A program made the position numbers and the translations under genes. Shown piece after piece: positions 37,585-45,906 of a stretch of DNA of 64,000 bases. The stretch comes from an uncultured Pseudomonadota bacterium (GTDB taxonomy: Bacteria > Myxococcota_A > Bradymonadia > Bradymonadales > Bradymonadaceae). The DNA is taken from the NCBI GenBank assembly GCA_913057905.1, contig CAJXPB010000002.1, forward strand, positions 248,001-312,000, given 5' to 3'. Below the pieces are notes generated by a model, which had not been told where the DNA came from, did not search any database, and saw only the letters and a list, made by a program, of their open reading frames with translations. The stretch's first letter is position 1, and every line of letters starts with the position of its first letter.

Positions 37585-38172
37585 CTAGAGTTCAGGCTGC
37601 AGCCTGCAGTCGAAACCGGTCTCCGGTGCCTCATTTGCTGCCGGTTCGACTTCGGACCCAACCCTGAAATCCTTCTGGTCGCCGCAGGCCTCTTGAACAG
37701 ATATTTCGTTGAGCACGAGAACGTCACCAAGTTCAAAGGAACGGTCGGAAAAATCGACGACCACGCGGCCCCCGTCCGGCTCACCTTCGACGGTAATGGA
37801 CTCCGTTTGATTGGATTCCCTTCGGATCGTCGCCTCGACCGTCAACGCGGCAATCTCAGTGTCTTCTCGATTGTACTCGATGATCCACTCGTCGGACGAC
37901 GGAGTGAATGTAGAAGGAGGGTCCTCGCCATCGCTACCTTCGGAAAAATTGAAGGTATCGCAGGTGAGGACCGCCTCTGAGCAACAGCGCACATTTCCCT
38001 GCGAATTCGTCCATTCGTCGTCGCAATTGCGCATGACATCTTCGGTGTCCGTCTGCCCGGTGTCCGACGGGTTGCTGGTTCCATCCGGAACACCCATGGA
38101 GTCCGAGCCGTCACATCCAAGGCTGACCAAAACGAGCGCTAAGGCCGCGACGATTACGATGAGCTTCCGCAT
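37585..38172 (-). CDS. Small lipoprotein of unknown function (195 aa)
   Basis: The leader MRKLIVIVAALALVLVSLGC ends in a lipobox. The mature protein has an acidic Ser/Thr/Asp-rich linker, a Cys-rich stretch (NCDDEW, VRCCSEAVLTCDTF) and a beta-rich C-terminal half. GGGAGG lies 6 nt before the ATG. It is the first gene of the lipoprotein operon and lies directly behind the promoter with a nine-G spacer tract. Its layout resembles the two larger lipoproteins, but it is not clearly homologous by eye. Function unknown. Confidence 0.8.
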   Translation of the reverse strand: MRKLIVIVAALALVLVSLGCDGSDSMGVPDGTSNPSDTGQTDTEDVMRNCDDEWTNSQGNVRCCSEAVLTCDTFNFSEGSDGEDPPSTFTPSSDEWIIEYNREDTEIAALTVEATIRRESNQTESITVEGEPDGGRVVVDFSDRSFELGDVLVLNEISVQEACGDQKDFRVGSEVEPAANEAPETGFDCRLQPEL

Positions 38173-38228
38173 CGAGCACCTCCCGTTGCGTGTCTAGACA
38201 CACACCTCGAATGCTGGCGTACGTTTAT

Positions 38229-38257
38229 GACTGTAAAAGTACCCCCCCCCTTGTCAA
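38229..38257 (-). promoter_or_regulatory. Candidate phase-variable promoter with a G9 tract in the spacer
   Basis: On the minus strand: TTGACA (38252-38257), then A, nine consecutive G (38242-38250) and TACTTT, then TACAGT (-10, 4 of 6 matches). The spacer is 16 bp. A change in the number of G would shift the spacing between the boxes. The predicted start lies about 50 nt before the lipoprotein ATG at 38172. Confidence 0.55.
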
Positions 38258-38267
38258 ATCAGCGCGC

Positions 38268-38450
38268 GTTTCGGAATCGAGATATCAAGGTGTTCCACGA
38301 ATCGTGGATGTGAGAGATGTAGTTTTCGAAGGATGGTCATCCCGGCCTCGCGAGGCGCACAGCGCCTCGCGTCGGGCCGGGCGATCACGCGGCGTGTCGC
38401 GCCGATTGTTTGGAAGCGATGGCGCGCCGCCGCGGAATGGGCAAAGGCGG
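38268..38450 (+). repeat. Dispersed intergenic palindromic element, copy D (long form)
   Basis: It starts with the same 20 bases as copy B and shares GTAGTTTTCGAA, GATGGTCATCCCGGCCTCGC and the GCGAGGCGC/GCGCCTCGC hairpin, then GCGATCACGCGGCGTGTCGC. The second hairpin is enlarged: GCGGCG...GCGCC pairs with GGCGC...CGCCGC across a 17-base loop. It ends GCGGAATGGGCAAAGGCGG, as in copy C. Confidence 0.75.
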
Positions 38451-38667
38451 CTCACGATCACTCCACCGGGAGAGGCCAGTTCCCCCGGGGTCCTCCACGT
38501 CCAACCTCAACGTAAACGTCCACGTGCCACCTGCACGCCCGTCGTAAACGTCCAACCTAAACCTTCTCGTGGTCGCGTGTCGTGCATCCTGTGACATCTG
38601 ATCAGGTAGATGGTACATCCCGCCGCGGAGGAGTCATTCCCTAGCCGTGCCGAATCAGGAGTCGAAC
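38451..38667. other. Leader region before the topoisomerase gene
   Basis: About 215 bp with no gene. It has two imperfect copies of CGTAAACGTCCA(A/C) (near 38510 and 38540). No convincing promoter was found. Two possible ribosome sites (GGAGGAG at 38627, AGGAG at 38657) precede the two candidate start codons. Confidence 0.4.
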
Positions 38668-41181
38668 GTGGCGTCGAAACCGCGCATCGAGAAAGTCAAT
38701 CTGCACGAGACCGCGGAGGAGCGGTACCTCAACTACGCGATGAGCGTCATCACCAGTCGGGCCCTGCCCGACGTGCGCGATGGCCTCAAGCCGGTCCAGC
38801 GGCGGATCCTGTATTCGATGTGGTCGAATCTGAAGCTCGACCACGAGTCAAAGCCTCGAAAGAGCGCGGCGATTATCGGTGACGTCATGGGGAAATATCA
38901 CCCCCATGGCGACCAGTCGATCTACGACGCGATGGTGCGCATGGCCCAGCCCTTTTCGATGCGCAACCGGCTCGTGGACGGCCACGGCAACTTCGGGTCG
39001 CTCGACGGCGACAGCGCGGCCGCCATGCGATACACCGAGGCGCGGCTGACGGCTCTGGCCGGCGAGCTCCTCGATGAGATCAACAAGGACACCGTCGACT
39101 TCCGCGACAACTACGACGGGACGGAGCGCGAGCCGACGGTCCTGCCGGCCCAGGTGCCGAATCTTTTGGCCAACGGCGCCACGGGCATCGCGGTGGGGAT
39201 GGCCACCAACATCCCGCCGCACAACCTGGGCGAATGCCTCGATGCGTTGATCGCGCTTATCGAGAACCGCGACCTGAGCGTCGACGAGATCGTCGGCAAC
39301 TACATTCTGGGCCCGGACTTCCCGACCGGCGGCGTCATCCTGAACACCCAGGAGGAGCTGCGCGAGATCTACCGCACCGGCAGCGGCACCGTGCGGCTGC
39401 GCTCCGAGTGGGAGAGCCCGTCGAAGACGAGCATTTTGATCCGGTCGGTCCCCTACACGACCAACAAGGCGAAGATCGTCGAGACGATCGCCAACCACAT
39501 CGTCAAGGGCGACCTGCCGCAGGTCAAAGACGTGCGCGACGAGTCGACCGACGAGGTGCGCATCAAGCTAGACCTGAAGAGGAGCACCGACCACGAGACG
39601 GTCATGGCCTACCTCTTCAAGCACACCAATCTGGAGTATCGGTTCCACGTCAACATGACGACGCTGGTGCCGCCCGACGACCAGCAGACGCTGGTGCAGG
39701 AGCACGACGAGCTGCGCGAGATGCTCCAGTCGCTGGCCATCGATCCCGACGACGAGACCGACACGTCGGTGCCGGTCATCGAACTTCTGGACTACCTGAA
39801 CGACCTTGAGGTCGAGGCCGACCCACCGCCGGTCCTGCAGCCCGCTTCCATCGATCTGAAGGAGGCGCTGACGCACTTTCTGGACTTCCGCATGGAAGTC
39901 TACGTGCGCAGCCTCATCCACGACCTTCAAAATGTGCTCGGCCGCATCCACATCCTGGAGGCCTTCGAGACGATCTTCGACGACCTGGATCGCGCCATCG
40001 AGCTGATCCGCTCGTCGGCCAGCAAGAAGGAAGCCGGTCAGAAGCTGCGCGACCACTTCCACATCGACGAGGATCAGTCCGAGGCGATCCTCCAGACGCG
40101 GCTCTACCGTCTGGCGCGCCTGGAGATCGAGAAGATCCGCCAGGAGCTACAGGAAAAACGCGAGGAGGCCGCGCGATTCCAGCAGTTGCTCAACGACGAG
40201 GAGCTTCGCTGGGAGGCGCTCAAGCGAGATTTTCAGGAGCTACGACGCGGCTACGGCGGCACCCAACGCGGCCATCGGCTGACCCAGGTCGACGCCGAGA
40301 CCCTGGATTTGAGCTACAGCGAAGAGGACTACATCGTCGACGAGGACGTCTGGGTGATGGTCTCGCGCGACGGCTGGATCAAACGCCAGGGCTCGTATTC
40401 GGACCTGTCGACGATCCGTGTGCGGGACAACGACGAAGTCGGATGGGTGCTGCCTGGACGCACGCCCGAGACAGTGGCGTTTTTCACCAACCTGGGCCGC
40501 GCCTACACGATGCGCATCAACGAGGTGCCGTCGACGACGGGTTATGGCGATCCGCTGCAGGCCTTCTTCGACTTCGACGACGGCGAGGTCGTCGTCGGCG
40601 CGGTCACCTACGACGATCGAGTTCTGGATCCGCCGCCGCCCGAGCAGGAATCATTGGAAATTGGCGAGGACGGCGAAGTCGAGACCGACGAGCCGCCGCA
40701 GGTCATCGCCATGACCGAGTCGGGACGCTCGGTGCGCGTGGGACTGGAAGACTACAAGGACACGTCCACCGTTCGCGGCCGGATGTTCATGCGGCTGGAG
40801 GACGGCGACCGGGTCGTCAATGTCGAACAGTTTACCGGCCGCCAGCTCGCCGTGGTCGCAAGCCGCGACGGGCGCGGGCTGATCTTCGATGCCCGCGAGG
40901 TCAACTTCTACAAGGGCAACGCAAAGGGAGTGCTGGCCATCAAGCTGGAGGAAGGCGACGACGTCCTGGACTTCACGCTGGTGCCCGCCGGACGCAAGCG
41001 CGCCGGCCTTGAGGTCGAGACGAACAACGGCCGCAAGGAAGTCATCCGTCAGACCAAATCGAAGTTCAAACCGACCAGCCGCGGCAACAAGGGACACCTG
41101 ATCATCAAGCGCGGCCACCTGATCCGCTCCCATCGCCCGCCCGTCGAAATCGAGAAGGACGACGAGGAAGACGACGAGTGA
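38668..41181 (+). CDS. Type IIA DNA topoisomerase A subunit (GyrA/ParC family)
   Basis: This 837-aa protein runs from the GTG at 38668 (AGGAG 6 nt upstream); a GTG at 38647 is also possible. It breaks and rejoins DNA. It has [45 protein letters not shown] and the active-site Tyr122 in [11 protein letters not shown]. With this start, residue numbers match E. coli GyrA exactly (H78, H80, D82, Y122, D87). Position 83 is Gln instead of Ser/Thr. The C-terminal beta-pinwheel lacks a canonical GyrA box (QRRGGKG); the nearest is [10 protein letters not shown], which favours a ParC-like enzyme. The tail is acidic. No gyrB or parE is in the window, so GyrA versus ParC is left open. Confidence 0.93.
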   Translation: MASKPRIEKVNLHETAEERYLNYAMSVITSRALPDVRDGLKPVQRRILYSMWSNLKLDHESKPRKSAAIIGDVMGKYHPHGDQSIYDAMVRMAQPFSMRNRLVDGHGNFGSLDGDSAAAMRYTEARLTALAGELLDEINKDTVDFRDNYDGTEREPTVLPAQVPNLLANGATGIAVGMATNIPPHNLGECLDALIALIENRDLSVDEIVGNYILGPDFPTGGVILNTQEELREIYRTGSGTVRLRSEWESPSKTSILIRSVPYTTNKAKIVETIANHIVKGDLPQVKDVRDESTDEVRIKLDLKRSTDHETVMAYLFKHTNLEYRFHVNMTTLVPPDDQQTLVQEHDELREMLQSLAIDPDDETDTSVPVIELLDYLNDLEVEADPPPVLQPASIDLKEALTHFLDFRMEVYVRSLIHDLQNVLGRIHILEAFETIFDDLDRAIELIRSSASKKEAGQKLRDHFHIDEDQSEAILQTRLYRLARLEIEKIRQELQEKREEAARFQQLLNDEELRWEALKRDFQELRRGYGGTQRGHRLTQVDAETLDLSYSEEDYIVDEDVWVMVSRDGWIKRQGSYSDLSTIRVRDNDEVGWVLPGRTPETVAFFTNLGRAYTMRINEVPSTTGYGDPLQAFFDFDDGEVVVGAVTYDDRVLDPPPPEQESLEIGEDGEVETDEPPQVIAMTESGRSVRVGLEDYKDTSTVRGRMFMRLEDGDRVVNVEQFTGRQLAVVASRDGRGLIFDAREVNFYKGNAKGVLAIKLEEGDDVLDFTLVPAGRKRAGLEVETNNGRKEVIRQTKSKFKPTSRGNKGHLIIKRGHLIRSHRPPVEIEKDDEEDDE

Positions 41182-41190
41182 TCCACCCGC

Positions 41191-41868
41191 CTACTCAAGC
41201 CGGTCGAGGATCGACGCGTCGTCGTGTTTGGGCGAGTTGACCCGGGTGCTGACGGGATAGCCGGTCAGCATCTCCGACGGGAACACGGTAGTCGCCAGGT
41301 CGTGCAGCGCTTTTTTGTCTTCGACCTCCGGGTTCAACCAGAAGTCGTACTCGCCGGGTAGCAGCGTCACCGGCATGCGTTTGTGGACCTGCGAAACCGT
41401 GTCGTTCGGTTCGCCGGTGAGGATGGAGTACGACTCGATGACCTCACCGGTCTCGTCGTCCTCCCAGTGCTCCCAGATGCCGGCGAACCCCAGAAGCTCG
41501 TCGTCGGCGTGGTGAAAGTACCAGGGCTGCTTGCCGTCGCCGGTCTTTTGCCATTCGAAAAACCCCGAGGCGGGCACCAGACACCGCCTTCGGGAGAAGG
41601 CGACGCGGTAGGCGTTCTTTTCGTGGACCGTCTCCGAGCGGGCGTTGATCATGCGGTTGCCGATCGAGGGATCGTCGGCCCAGAATGGGATCAATCCCCA
41701 GCGCATCTCGGCGGCTTCGCGGGATGCCTTTTGGTCGGGTTTGCGAACGACGGGAAGCGTCTGCGTGGGCGCGACGTTGAAGCGGGGCTCGACGTCGGGG
41801 GCGACCTCGAGTTTGAAGTGCGAGGCGATGTCGCGGCCCGTGGTGTTTAAGGTGTAGCGTCCACACAT
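41191..41868 (-). CDS. SRAP family protein (SOS response-associated peptidase, YedK/HMCES-like)
   Basis: This 225-aa protein starts MCGRY; Cys2, exposed after Met removal, forms the stable thiazolidine crosslink with abasic sites in single-stranded DNA. Family blocks follow: FNVAPTQTLPVVR, MRWGLIPFWADD, NARSETVHEK, RCLVPASGFFEWQK and the His in HKRMPVTLLP. The expected Asn (NARSE), Glu (FFEW) and His are all present. It lies 22 bp after the sigma-54 activator gene on the same strand, so it may be the last gene of the sulfur operon by position only. It ends 9 bp from the topoisomerase stop, on the opposite strand. Confidence 0.93.
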   Translation of the reverse strand: MCGRYTLNTTGRDIASHFKLEVAPDVEPRFNVAPTQTLPVVRKPDQKASREAAEMRWGLIPFWADDPSIGNRMINARSETVHEKNAYRVAFSRRRCLVPASGFFEWQKTGDGKQPWYFHHADDELLGFAGIWEHWEDDETGEVIESYSILTGEPNDTVSQVHKRMPVTLLPGEYDFWLNPEVEDKKALHDLATTVFPSEMLTGYPVSTRVNSPKHDDASILDRLE

Positions 41869-41890
41869 GGCTGGTCCTCGGAAGCGCGGG

Positions 41891-42859
41891 TCACTCGGAG
41901 ATCTTGTGTTCCTTCATCTTGCGCCACAGCGTCGTGCGACTCATATCCAGCAGGTCGGCGGCCTCCCCCTTTTTGCCGTTGGCTTCATCCAGGGCCTTGA
42001 GGATCCGTTTTCGCTCCAGGTCCTTTTCGGTCATCGTCTCGGCGCTCTGGTTTGGCGGCGGCTCGCCGCGTAGCTCCGGCGTCAGGTCCGAAAGCTCAAG
42101 GACCGGGCCCTGCCCGACGATGAAGGCATGTTGGATGACGTTTCTGAGCTCCCGGACATTTCCCGGCCAGTCGTACTCGAGCATCGCCTCCATGACTCGG
42201 TCTTGTACGCCGGTAATGTCTCGCGGGTACGAGGGATTCATCTCATCGATGAAGTGCCACAACAGCGCCTCGACGTCGCCATCGCGGTCGGCCAGCCGCG
42301 GCAAAAACAGCGGCACAACCCGGATGCGATACATCAAGTCTTCGCGAAATTCGCCGCGGTCGACGGCATCTCTGAGTGACTGGTGGGTCGCCGAGATCAA
42401 ACGGACGTCGACCTCGATCGATTCGGTCTGACCGACCGGCGAGAAAGTGCCCTCCTGCAGGACCCGAAGGAGTCGGGCCTGCAGGTCGGTGGGCAACTCG
42501 GCGATCTCGTCCAGAAAGACGGTCCCGCCGTCGGCGAGTTTGAAGAGGCCGTCGCGGTCCTTGTGGGCACCGGTGAACGACCCCTTGCGGTGGCCGAAGA
42601 GTTCGCTGGCGAGCAGTTCGGGGGTCAGAGTGGCGCAGTTGAGGACCTGAAACGGACCTTCGGCCCGCGGGCTCATCTGGTGGATCGCCGAGGCGACGAG
42701 CTCCTTGCCGGTGCCCGTCTCGCCCCGAATCAAAGCCGGGGCGTCGGTACGGGCGACGCGTTCGACGAGTTCGAAGAACTCGCGCATCTCGTCGGAGACG
42801 GTGACCATGCCGAAAAACTCGGTCACCTCGATGTCAGGCCGCTCGAGCACCTCGCCCAT
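41891..42859 (-). CDS. Sigma-54-dependent transcriptional activator without an N-terminal sensor domain
   Basis: This 322-aa enhancer-binding protein has the AAA+ core: Walker A GETGTGKE (46-53), the sigma-54 contact loop GSFTGA (93-98, Ser in place of the usual Ala), Walker B GGTVFLDE (111-118) and [13 protein letters not shown]. It ends with a Fis-type HTH ([23 protein letters not shown]). Only about 17 residues precede the AAA+ domain, so there is no receiver, GAF or PAS domain, as in PspF. It lies 30 bp after the second YeeE gene in the same operon. Two sigma-54-type promoters and a palindrome in the 280-bp gap upstream of this operon are the obvious targets, which implies autoregulation. 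Confidence 0.93.
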   Translation of the reverse strand: MGEVLERPDIEVTEFFGMVTVSDEMREFFELVERVARTDAPALIRGETGTGKELVASAIHQMSPRAEGPFQVLNCATLTPELLASELFGHRKGSFTGAHKDRDGLFKLADGGTVFLDEIAELPTDLQARLLRVLQEGTFSPVGQTESIEVDVRLISATHQSLRDAVDRGEFREDLMYRIRVVPLFLPRLADRDGDVEALLWHFIDEMNPSYPRDITGVQDRVMEAMLEYDWPGNVRELRNVIQHAFIVGQGPVLELSDLTPELRGEPPPNQSAETMTEKDLERKRILKALDEANGKKGEAADLLDMSRTTLWRKMKEHKISE

Positions 42860-42889
42860 GCTGCTTCCCAGTCGCTTTCCAGTCAGGAA

Positions 42890-43366
42890 CTACGCGTCAA
42901 TTTTCACTCGCTCCGGAGGCGCACCCTCCGAGCTGTTTCCGACCTCGCTGAAGACGAAGTCATCCACGAACCTATACAGATACATGCCTCCGGCCATCGA
43001 GGCCACGAAGATGAAGACTTCGGTTTTTCCGGAGCCGAGCGCCGTCAGCGCCGGGCCGGGACAGAATCCGGCGATCCCCCAGCCGGCGCCGAAGAAGACG
43101 CCACCGCTGATGAGCCGCCAGTCCAGGTCCGATCGGGTCGGAATGTGAAACGACTCTTCGACCAGCGGCTTCGGCCGCGATGGTACGATGAACTTGTACG
43201 CAAGGACGTTGACGAGCAAGGCCGATCCCATCACGAAGGCGAGGCTCGGGTCCCATTGTCCGAAGATATCGAGAAAGCCGACCACCTTGCTGGGCTGGGT
43301 CATTCCTCCGACCACAAGGCCTCCGGCGAAGATCGCTCCAGAAACGAAAGCAATAAGTACGCGCAT
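42890..43366 (-). CDS. YeeE/YedE-family membrane protein, second half (DUF6691-type)
   Basis: This 158-aa protein has four predicted helices. It carries the YeeE hallmark FFGAGWGIAGFCPGPALTALGSG with its conserved Cys, and the first-helix motif GGLVVGGMTQPSKVVGFLD. ATG at 43366 is chosen because GGAGGA lies 6 nt upstream; it starts 1 nt after the previous gene stops. YeeE/YedE proteins import thiosulfate or related sulfur compounds through conserved cysteines (shown for YeeE/TsuA). Here the usual single protein is split in two, a common arrangement for this branch. It works with the next gene. Confidence 0.88.
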   Translation of the reverse strand: MRVLIAFVSGAIFAGGLVVGGMTQPSKVVGFLDIFGQWDPSLAFVMGSALLVNVLAYKFIVPSRPKPLVEESFHIPTRSDLDWRLISGGVFFGAGWGIAGFCPGPALTALGSGKTEVFIFVASMAGGMYLYRFVDDFVFSEVGNSSEGAPPERVKIDA

Positions 43367-43367
43367 A

Positions 43368-43802
43368 TCAAAATCCTCCGATGACGTGTTCAAAGACGTA
43401 GACAGCTACGATGCCGGCGCCCATAAAACTGAGCGTGGCCACAAGAGACCGGACGCTGAAGCGGGAGAGCCCGCAGACGCCGTGTCCACTGGTACAACCG
43501 TTGCCCAGGCGTGTGCCGAAGCCGACAAGCAAGCCGGCGACCACAAACGCCCAGGTCGAGCGGGTGGGGATCATCTCCAGCGAAAACATGGATGGGTCGA
43601 CCAGAAACATGCCGACGCCGCCGGCGACAAGGCCGCCGACAAAGGCGAATCGCCAGGGACCGTCGGAGCTGCGATTTGTGATGGCACTGCCGAAGATGCC
43701 GCTGATGCCGGCAATCCGGCCGTTGAAGACGAGCATCATCGCGGCGGCGAGCCCGATCATGAGCCCGCCCAGAGTGGATAAGACAGGTGTAAATTCGGTC
43801 AT
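43368..43802 (-). CDS. YeeE/YedE-family membrane protein, first half
   Basis: This 144-aa protein has four predicted helices and the strong family signature GFGTRLGNGCTSGHGVCGLSR followed by FSVRSLVATLSFM. The Cys residues in GCTSGHGVCG are those expected to handle thiosulfate or persulfide sulfur. It lies 28 bp after the thioredoxin-like gene and is directly coupled to the second YeeE half. The two together should form one complete sulfur transporter. Confidence 0.9.
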   Translation of the reverse strand: MTEFTPVLSTLGGLMIGLAAAMMLVFNGRIAGISGIFGSAITNRSSDGPWRFAFVGGLVAGGVGMFLVDPSMFSLEMIPTRSTWAFVVAGLLVGFGTRLGNGCTSGHGVCGLSRFSVRSLVATLSFMGAGIVAVYVFEHVIGGF

Positions 43803-43830
43803 GATACGTGTGGGTCTAGAGAAGTGAGAC

Positions 43831-44190
43831 TTAGGATTCGGCGTCGACCAGCGACGTCTGTCGCTTGGCCAGCTCGATCAGGCGTTCAAACCCGTCGAGG
43901 CTGCACTCGTACTCCACTGCAAGAAGCTGGCCACCCTTGATGACGGCCATGCCAGAGGCGTCGGACAGCCCGAACCAGCGAGCCGTTTCGGTCGCCTCGT
44001 TGGGGTTCAGCCAGACGAAATCCCACCCGTCGGGAATCTCGACCGACGGCGCGAGCTGCTTTACCTTGTCTCGGATCTCCGAATTCTGGGTACAGCACAT
44101 CACCAGATGGAGTCCGGATCCCCCTCCGGGCATCAAGAATTGGGCTTCGCTGTCGTCGTGGATCTCACGAATTTCAACTGTATCGCTCAT
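43831..44190 (-). CDS. Small thioredoxin-fold-like protein of the sulfur operon
   Basis: This 119-aa protein is not firmly recognised. ATG at 44190 is supported by GAGG 6 nt upstream; the longer open frame runs back through the promoter region and is not coding. The order of strands and helices (LHLVMCCTQNSEIRDKVKQLA, WDFVWLNPNEATETARWFGL, ASGMAVIKGGQLLAVEY, SLDGFERLIELAKRQ) fits a thioredoxin fold. An adjacent Cys pair (MCC) replaces the CxxC active site. It could be a sulfur carrier or persulfide acceptor for the transporter. It is the first gene of the minus-strand operon, about 31 nt behind a sigma-54-type promoter. Confidence 0.65.
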   Translation of the reverse strand: MSDTVEIREIHDDSEAQFLMPGGGSGLHLVMCCTQNSEIRDKVKQLAPSVEIPDGWDFVWLNPNEATETARWFGLSDASGMAVIKGGQLLAVEYECSLDGFERLIELAKRQTSLVDAES

Positions 44191-44231
44191 GGCTACCTCG
44201 TTTGGATGGGGAGTCCCCGCATCAGGAAAGC

Positions 44232-44246
44232 TGCAAAAAGAATACC
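44232..44246 (-). promoter_or_regulatory. Candidate sigma-54 promoter for the minus-strand sulfur operon
   Basis: On the minus strand GG (44245-44246), exactly ten bases, then GC (44233-44234). It reads GGTATTCTTTTTGCA, with the strong TTTTTGCA -12 element but a weaker -24 element. Start predicted near 44221, about 31 nt before the ATG at 44190. Confidence 0.55.
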
Positions 44247-44299
44247 GGACTATCCCAGCCAGTGCATCCGGGGTCGAAGCGGCGGAACTTTCATCTCGT

Positions 44300-44313
44300 T
44301 TCAACACGTTGAA
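44300..44313. promoter_or_regulatory. Palindrome, candidate activator binding site
   Basis: TTCAAC-AC-GTTGAA, a perfect 6+2+6 palindrome. Its centre lies about 60 bp from the -24 element of the minus promoter and about 62 bp from that of the plus promoter, so it sits midway between them. Confidence 0.5.
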
Positions 44314-44368
44314 CCAAATGTGCGCACCATCGAAAGCCCGAAACCCAGACGCCCGTGCCATTTGTGAA

Positions 44369-44383
44369 GGCACGCACTTTGCA
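44369..44383 (+). promoter_or_regulatory. Strong sigma-54 promoter for the persulfide-dioxygenase gene
   Basis: GGCACG-CACT-TTGCA, an almost perfect match to the consensus TGGCACG-N4-TTGC(A/T), with GG (44369) and GC (44381) separated by exactly ten bases. Predicted start near 44394, about 78 nt before the ATG at 44472. Confidence 0.8.
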
Positions 44384-44471
44384 GGTCATGTGGGATGCGT
44401 TGGTTCGGACACATCAGTCCTTATGTTTGAGTCGGACCCGCTGACAGCTTTCCTCACACAGGAGCGACACC

Positions 44472-45884
44472 ATGTACTTCGAACGCATCTACGACGACGG
44501 ACTCGCCCAGGCATCCTACATCGTCGCCTGTCCCGGCTCGGGTGAAGCGGCGGTGGTCGATCCCCTGCGAGACCTCGATCAGTACCTCGACAAAATCGAC
44601 GAACTGGGATTCGACCTGGTCGGTGTCGTCGAAACCCACATCCATGCCGACTTTCTGTCGGGCGGCCGCGACCTGGCCCGAGCCACGGGTGCTACGCTGT
44701 ACATCAGCGGCGAGCAGTCTGAAGGCTGGGAGTACGCCGGGCTGGACGGGCTCGACGTCGTGGAGATGACCCACGGCGACCAGTTCAAACTCGGCAACGT
44801 CGTCATCGAGGCGGCCCACACACCCGGCCACACCCCGGAGCACCTGTCGTTTCTGGTCACCGATGGCGCCCAATCCGACGAGCCGATGATGGCGCTGACC
44901 GGCGACTTCGCCTTCGTGGGCGACCTGGGCCGACCGGACCTCCTGGAGAAGGCCGCCGGTGAACGTGGCACCGCCGAGACCGGGGCCAAGCAGTTGTTCG
45001 ACAGCGTCAAAAACGTCCTCTGTCAGTGGGACGACTCCGTCCAGATCTGGCCGGGCCATGGTGCGGGATCTGCCTGCGGCAAGGCCTTGGGTTCGATCCC
45101 GGCGTCGACCGTCGGGTACGAGCGGCGAAACGCCTGGTGGGGGCCCTACGTGGAGAACGACGACCCGGAGGGCTTCGCCGACGAGCTTCTGTCGGGCCAG
45201 CCCGAATCGCCGACCTACTTCCGTAACATGAAGGAGATGAACCGCGACGGGGTCGAGGGCCAGGACGCGGTCGTACCGAGCATCCCACGACTGACGCCGG
45301 AGGGCTTTCGCGAAGCCGCGGACTTCGACGTCAATCTGCTGGATCTGCGTGACTTTGAGGACTTTTCTCGGGAACACATCGCCGGATCGGTCAACCTGCC
45401 GAGCCTCGACAGCCTGTCGGATCAGGCCGGCTGGGTCGTCGACTACGACCGGCCCATCGTGCTGGTCGTCGAGCCGCAGAATCTCGACGAAGCGACCCGT
45501 GCGCTCTATCGCGTCGGCTTCACGGATTTCGAAGGCTACATCCCGCGCATCGGCGGCTACGCCACCGCAACGGACCACATCGAGCTGATCGACGCGGGAC
45601 GGGCCCACGTACTCAAGACCCACCAGGATGCGATGATCTTGGATGTGCGGTCTCAGTCGGAGTTCAACGAGGGGCACATTCCGGGCGCCAAACACGTCCA
45701 CTACGGACGCCTCGAGGATCACTTGGACGAGATGCCCGACGACCGACCCATCGTCGTGCACTGCGCCAGCGGGCGCCGGGCCATGGTCGGCGCCAGCATC
45801 CTCGAGTCCAACGGCTTCGAGAACATCTACAACTTCCCCGGCGGCGTCGACGAGTGGCGCGACGACGGATTCGACGTCGAATGA
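44472..45884 (+). CDS. Persulfide dioxygenase-like metallo-beta-lactamase protein with two rhodanese domains
   Basis: This 470-aa protein has an N-terminal metallo-beta-lactamase domain with THIHADFLSGG (H56, H58, D60), TPGHTPEHLSF and LTGDFAFVGDLGRPDL, the ETHE1-like persulfide dioxygenase pattern of the rhodanese-fused branch. The first rhodanese domain (about 275-360) lacks the catalytic Cys. The second (about 370-468) has it in VVHCASGRRAM (C431). The enzyme would oxidise glutathione persulfide to sulfite and exchange sulfur with thiosulfate. AGGAG lies 7 nt before the ATG. It is driven by the sigma-54-type promoter and diverges from the YeeE operon, so import and oxidation of reduced sulfur seem to be co-regulated. 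Confidence 0.9.
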   Translation: MYFERIYDDGLAQASYIVACPGSGEAAVVDPLRDLDQYLDKIDELGFDLVGVVETHIHADFLSGGRDLARATGATLYISGEQSEGWEYAGLDGLDVVEMTHGDQFKLGNVVIEAAHTPGHTPEHLSFLVTDGAQSDEPMMALTGDFAFVGDLGRPDLLEKAAGERGTAETGAKQLFDSVKNVLCQWDDSVQIWPGHGAGSACGKALGSIPASTVGYERRNAWWGPYVENDDPEGFADELLSGQPESPTYFRNMKEMNRDGVEGQDAVVPSIPRLTPEGFREAADFDVNLLDLRDFEDFSREHIAGSVNLPSLDSLSDQAGWVVDYDRPIVLVVEPQNLDEATRALYRVGFTDFEGYIPRIGGYATATDHIELIDAGRAHVLKTHQDAMILDVRSQSEFNEGHIPGAKHVHYGRLEDHLDEMPDDRPIVVHCASGRRAMVGASILESNGFENIYNFPGGVDEWRDDGFDVE

Positions 45885-45906
45885 CTAGAGGCCGACGACC
45901 GAAAGG

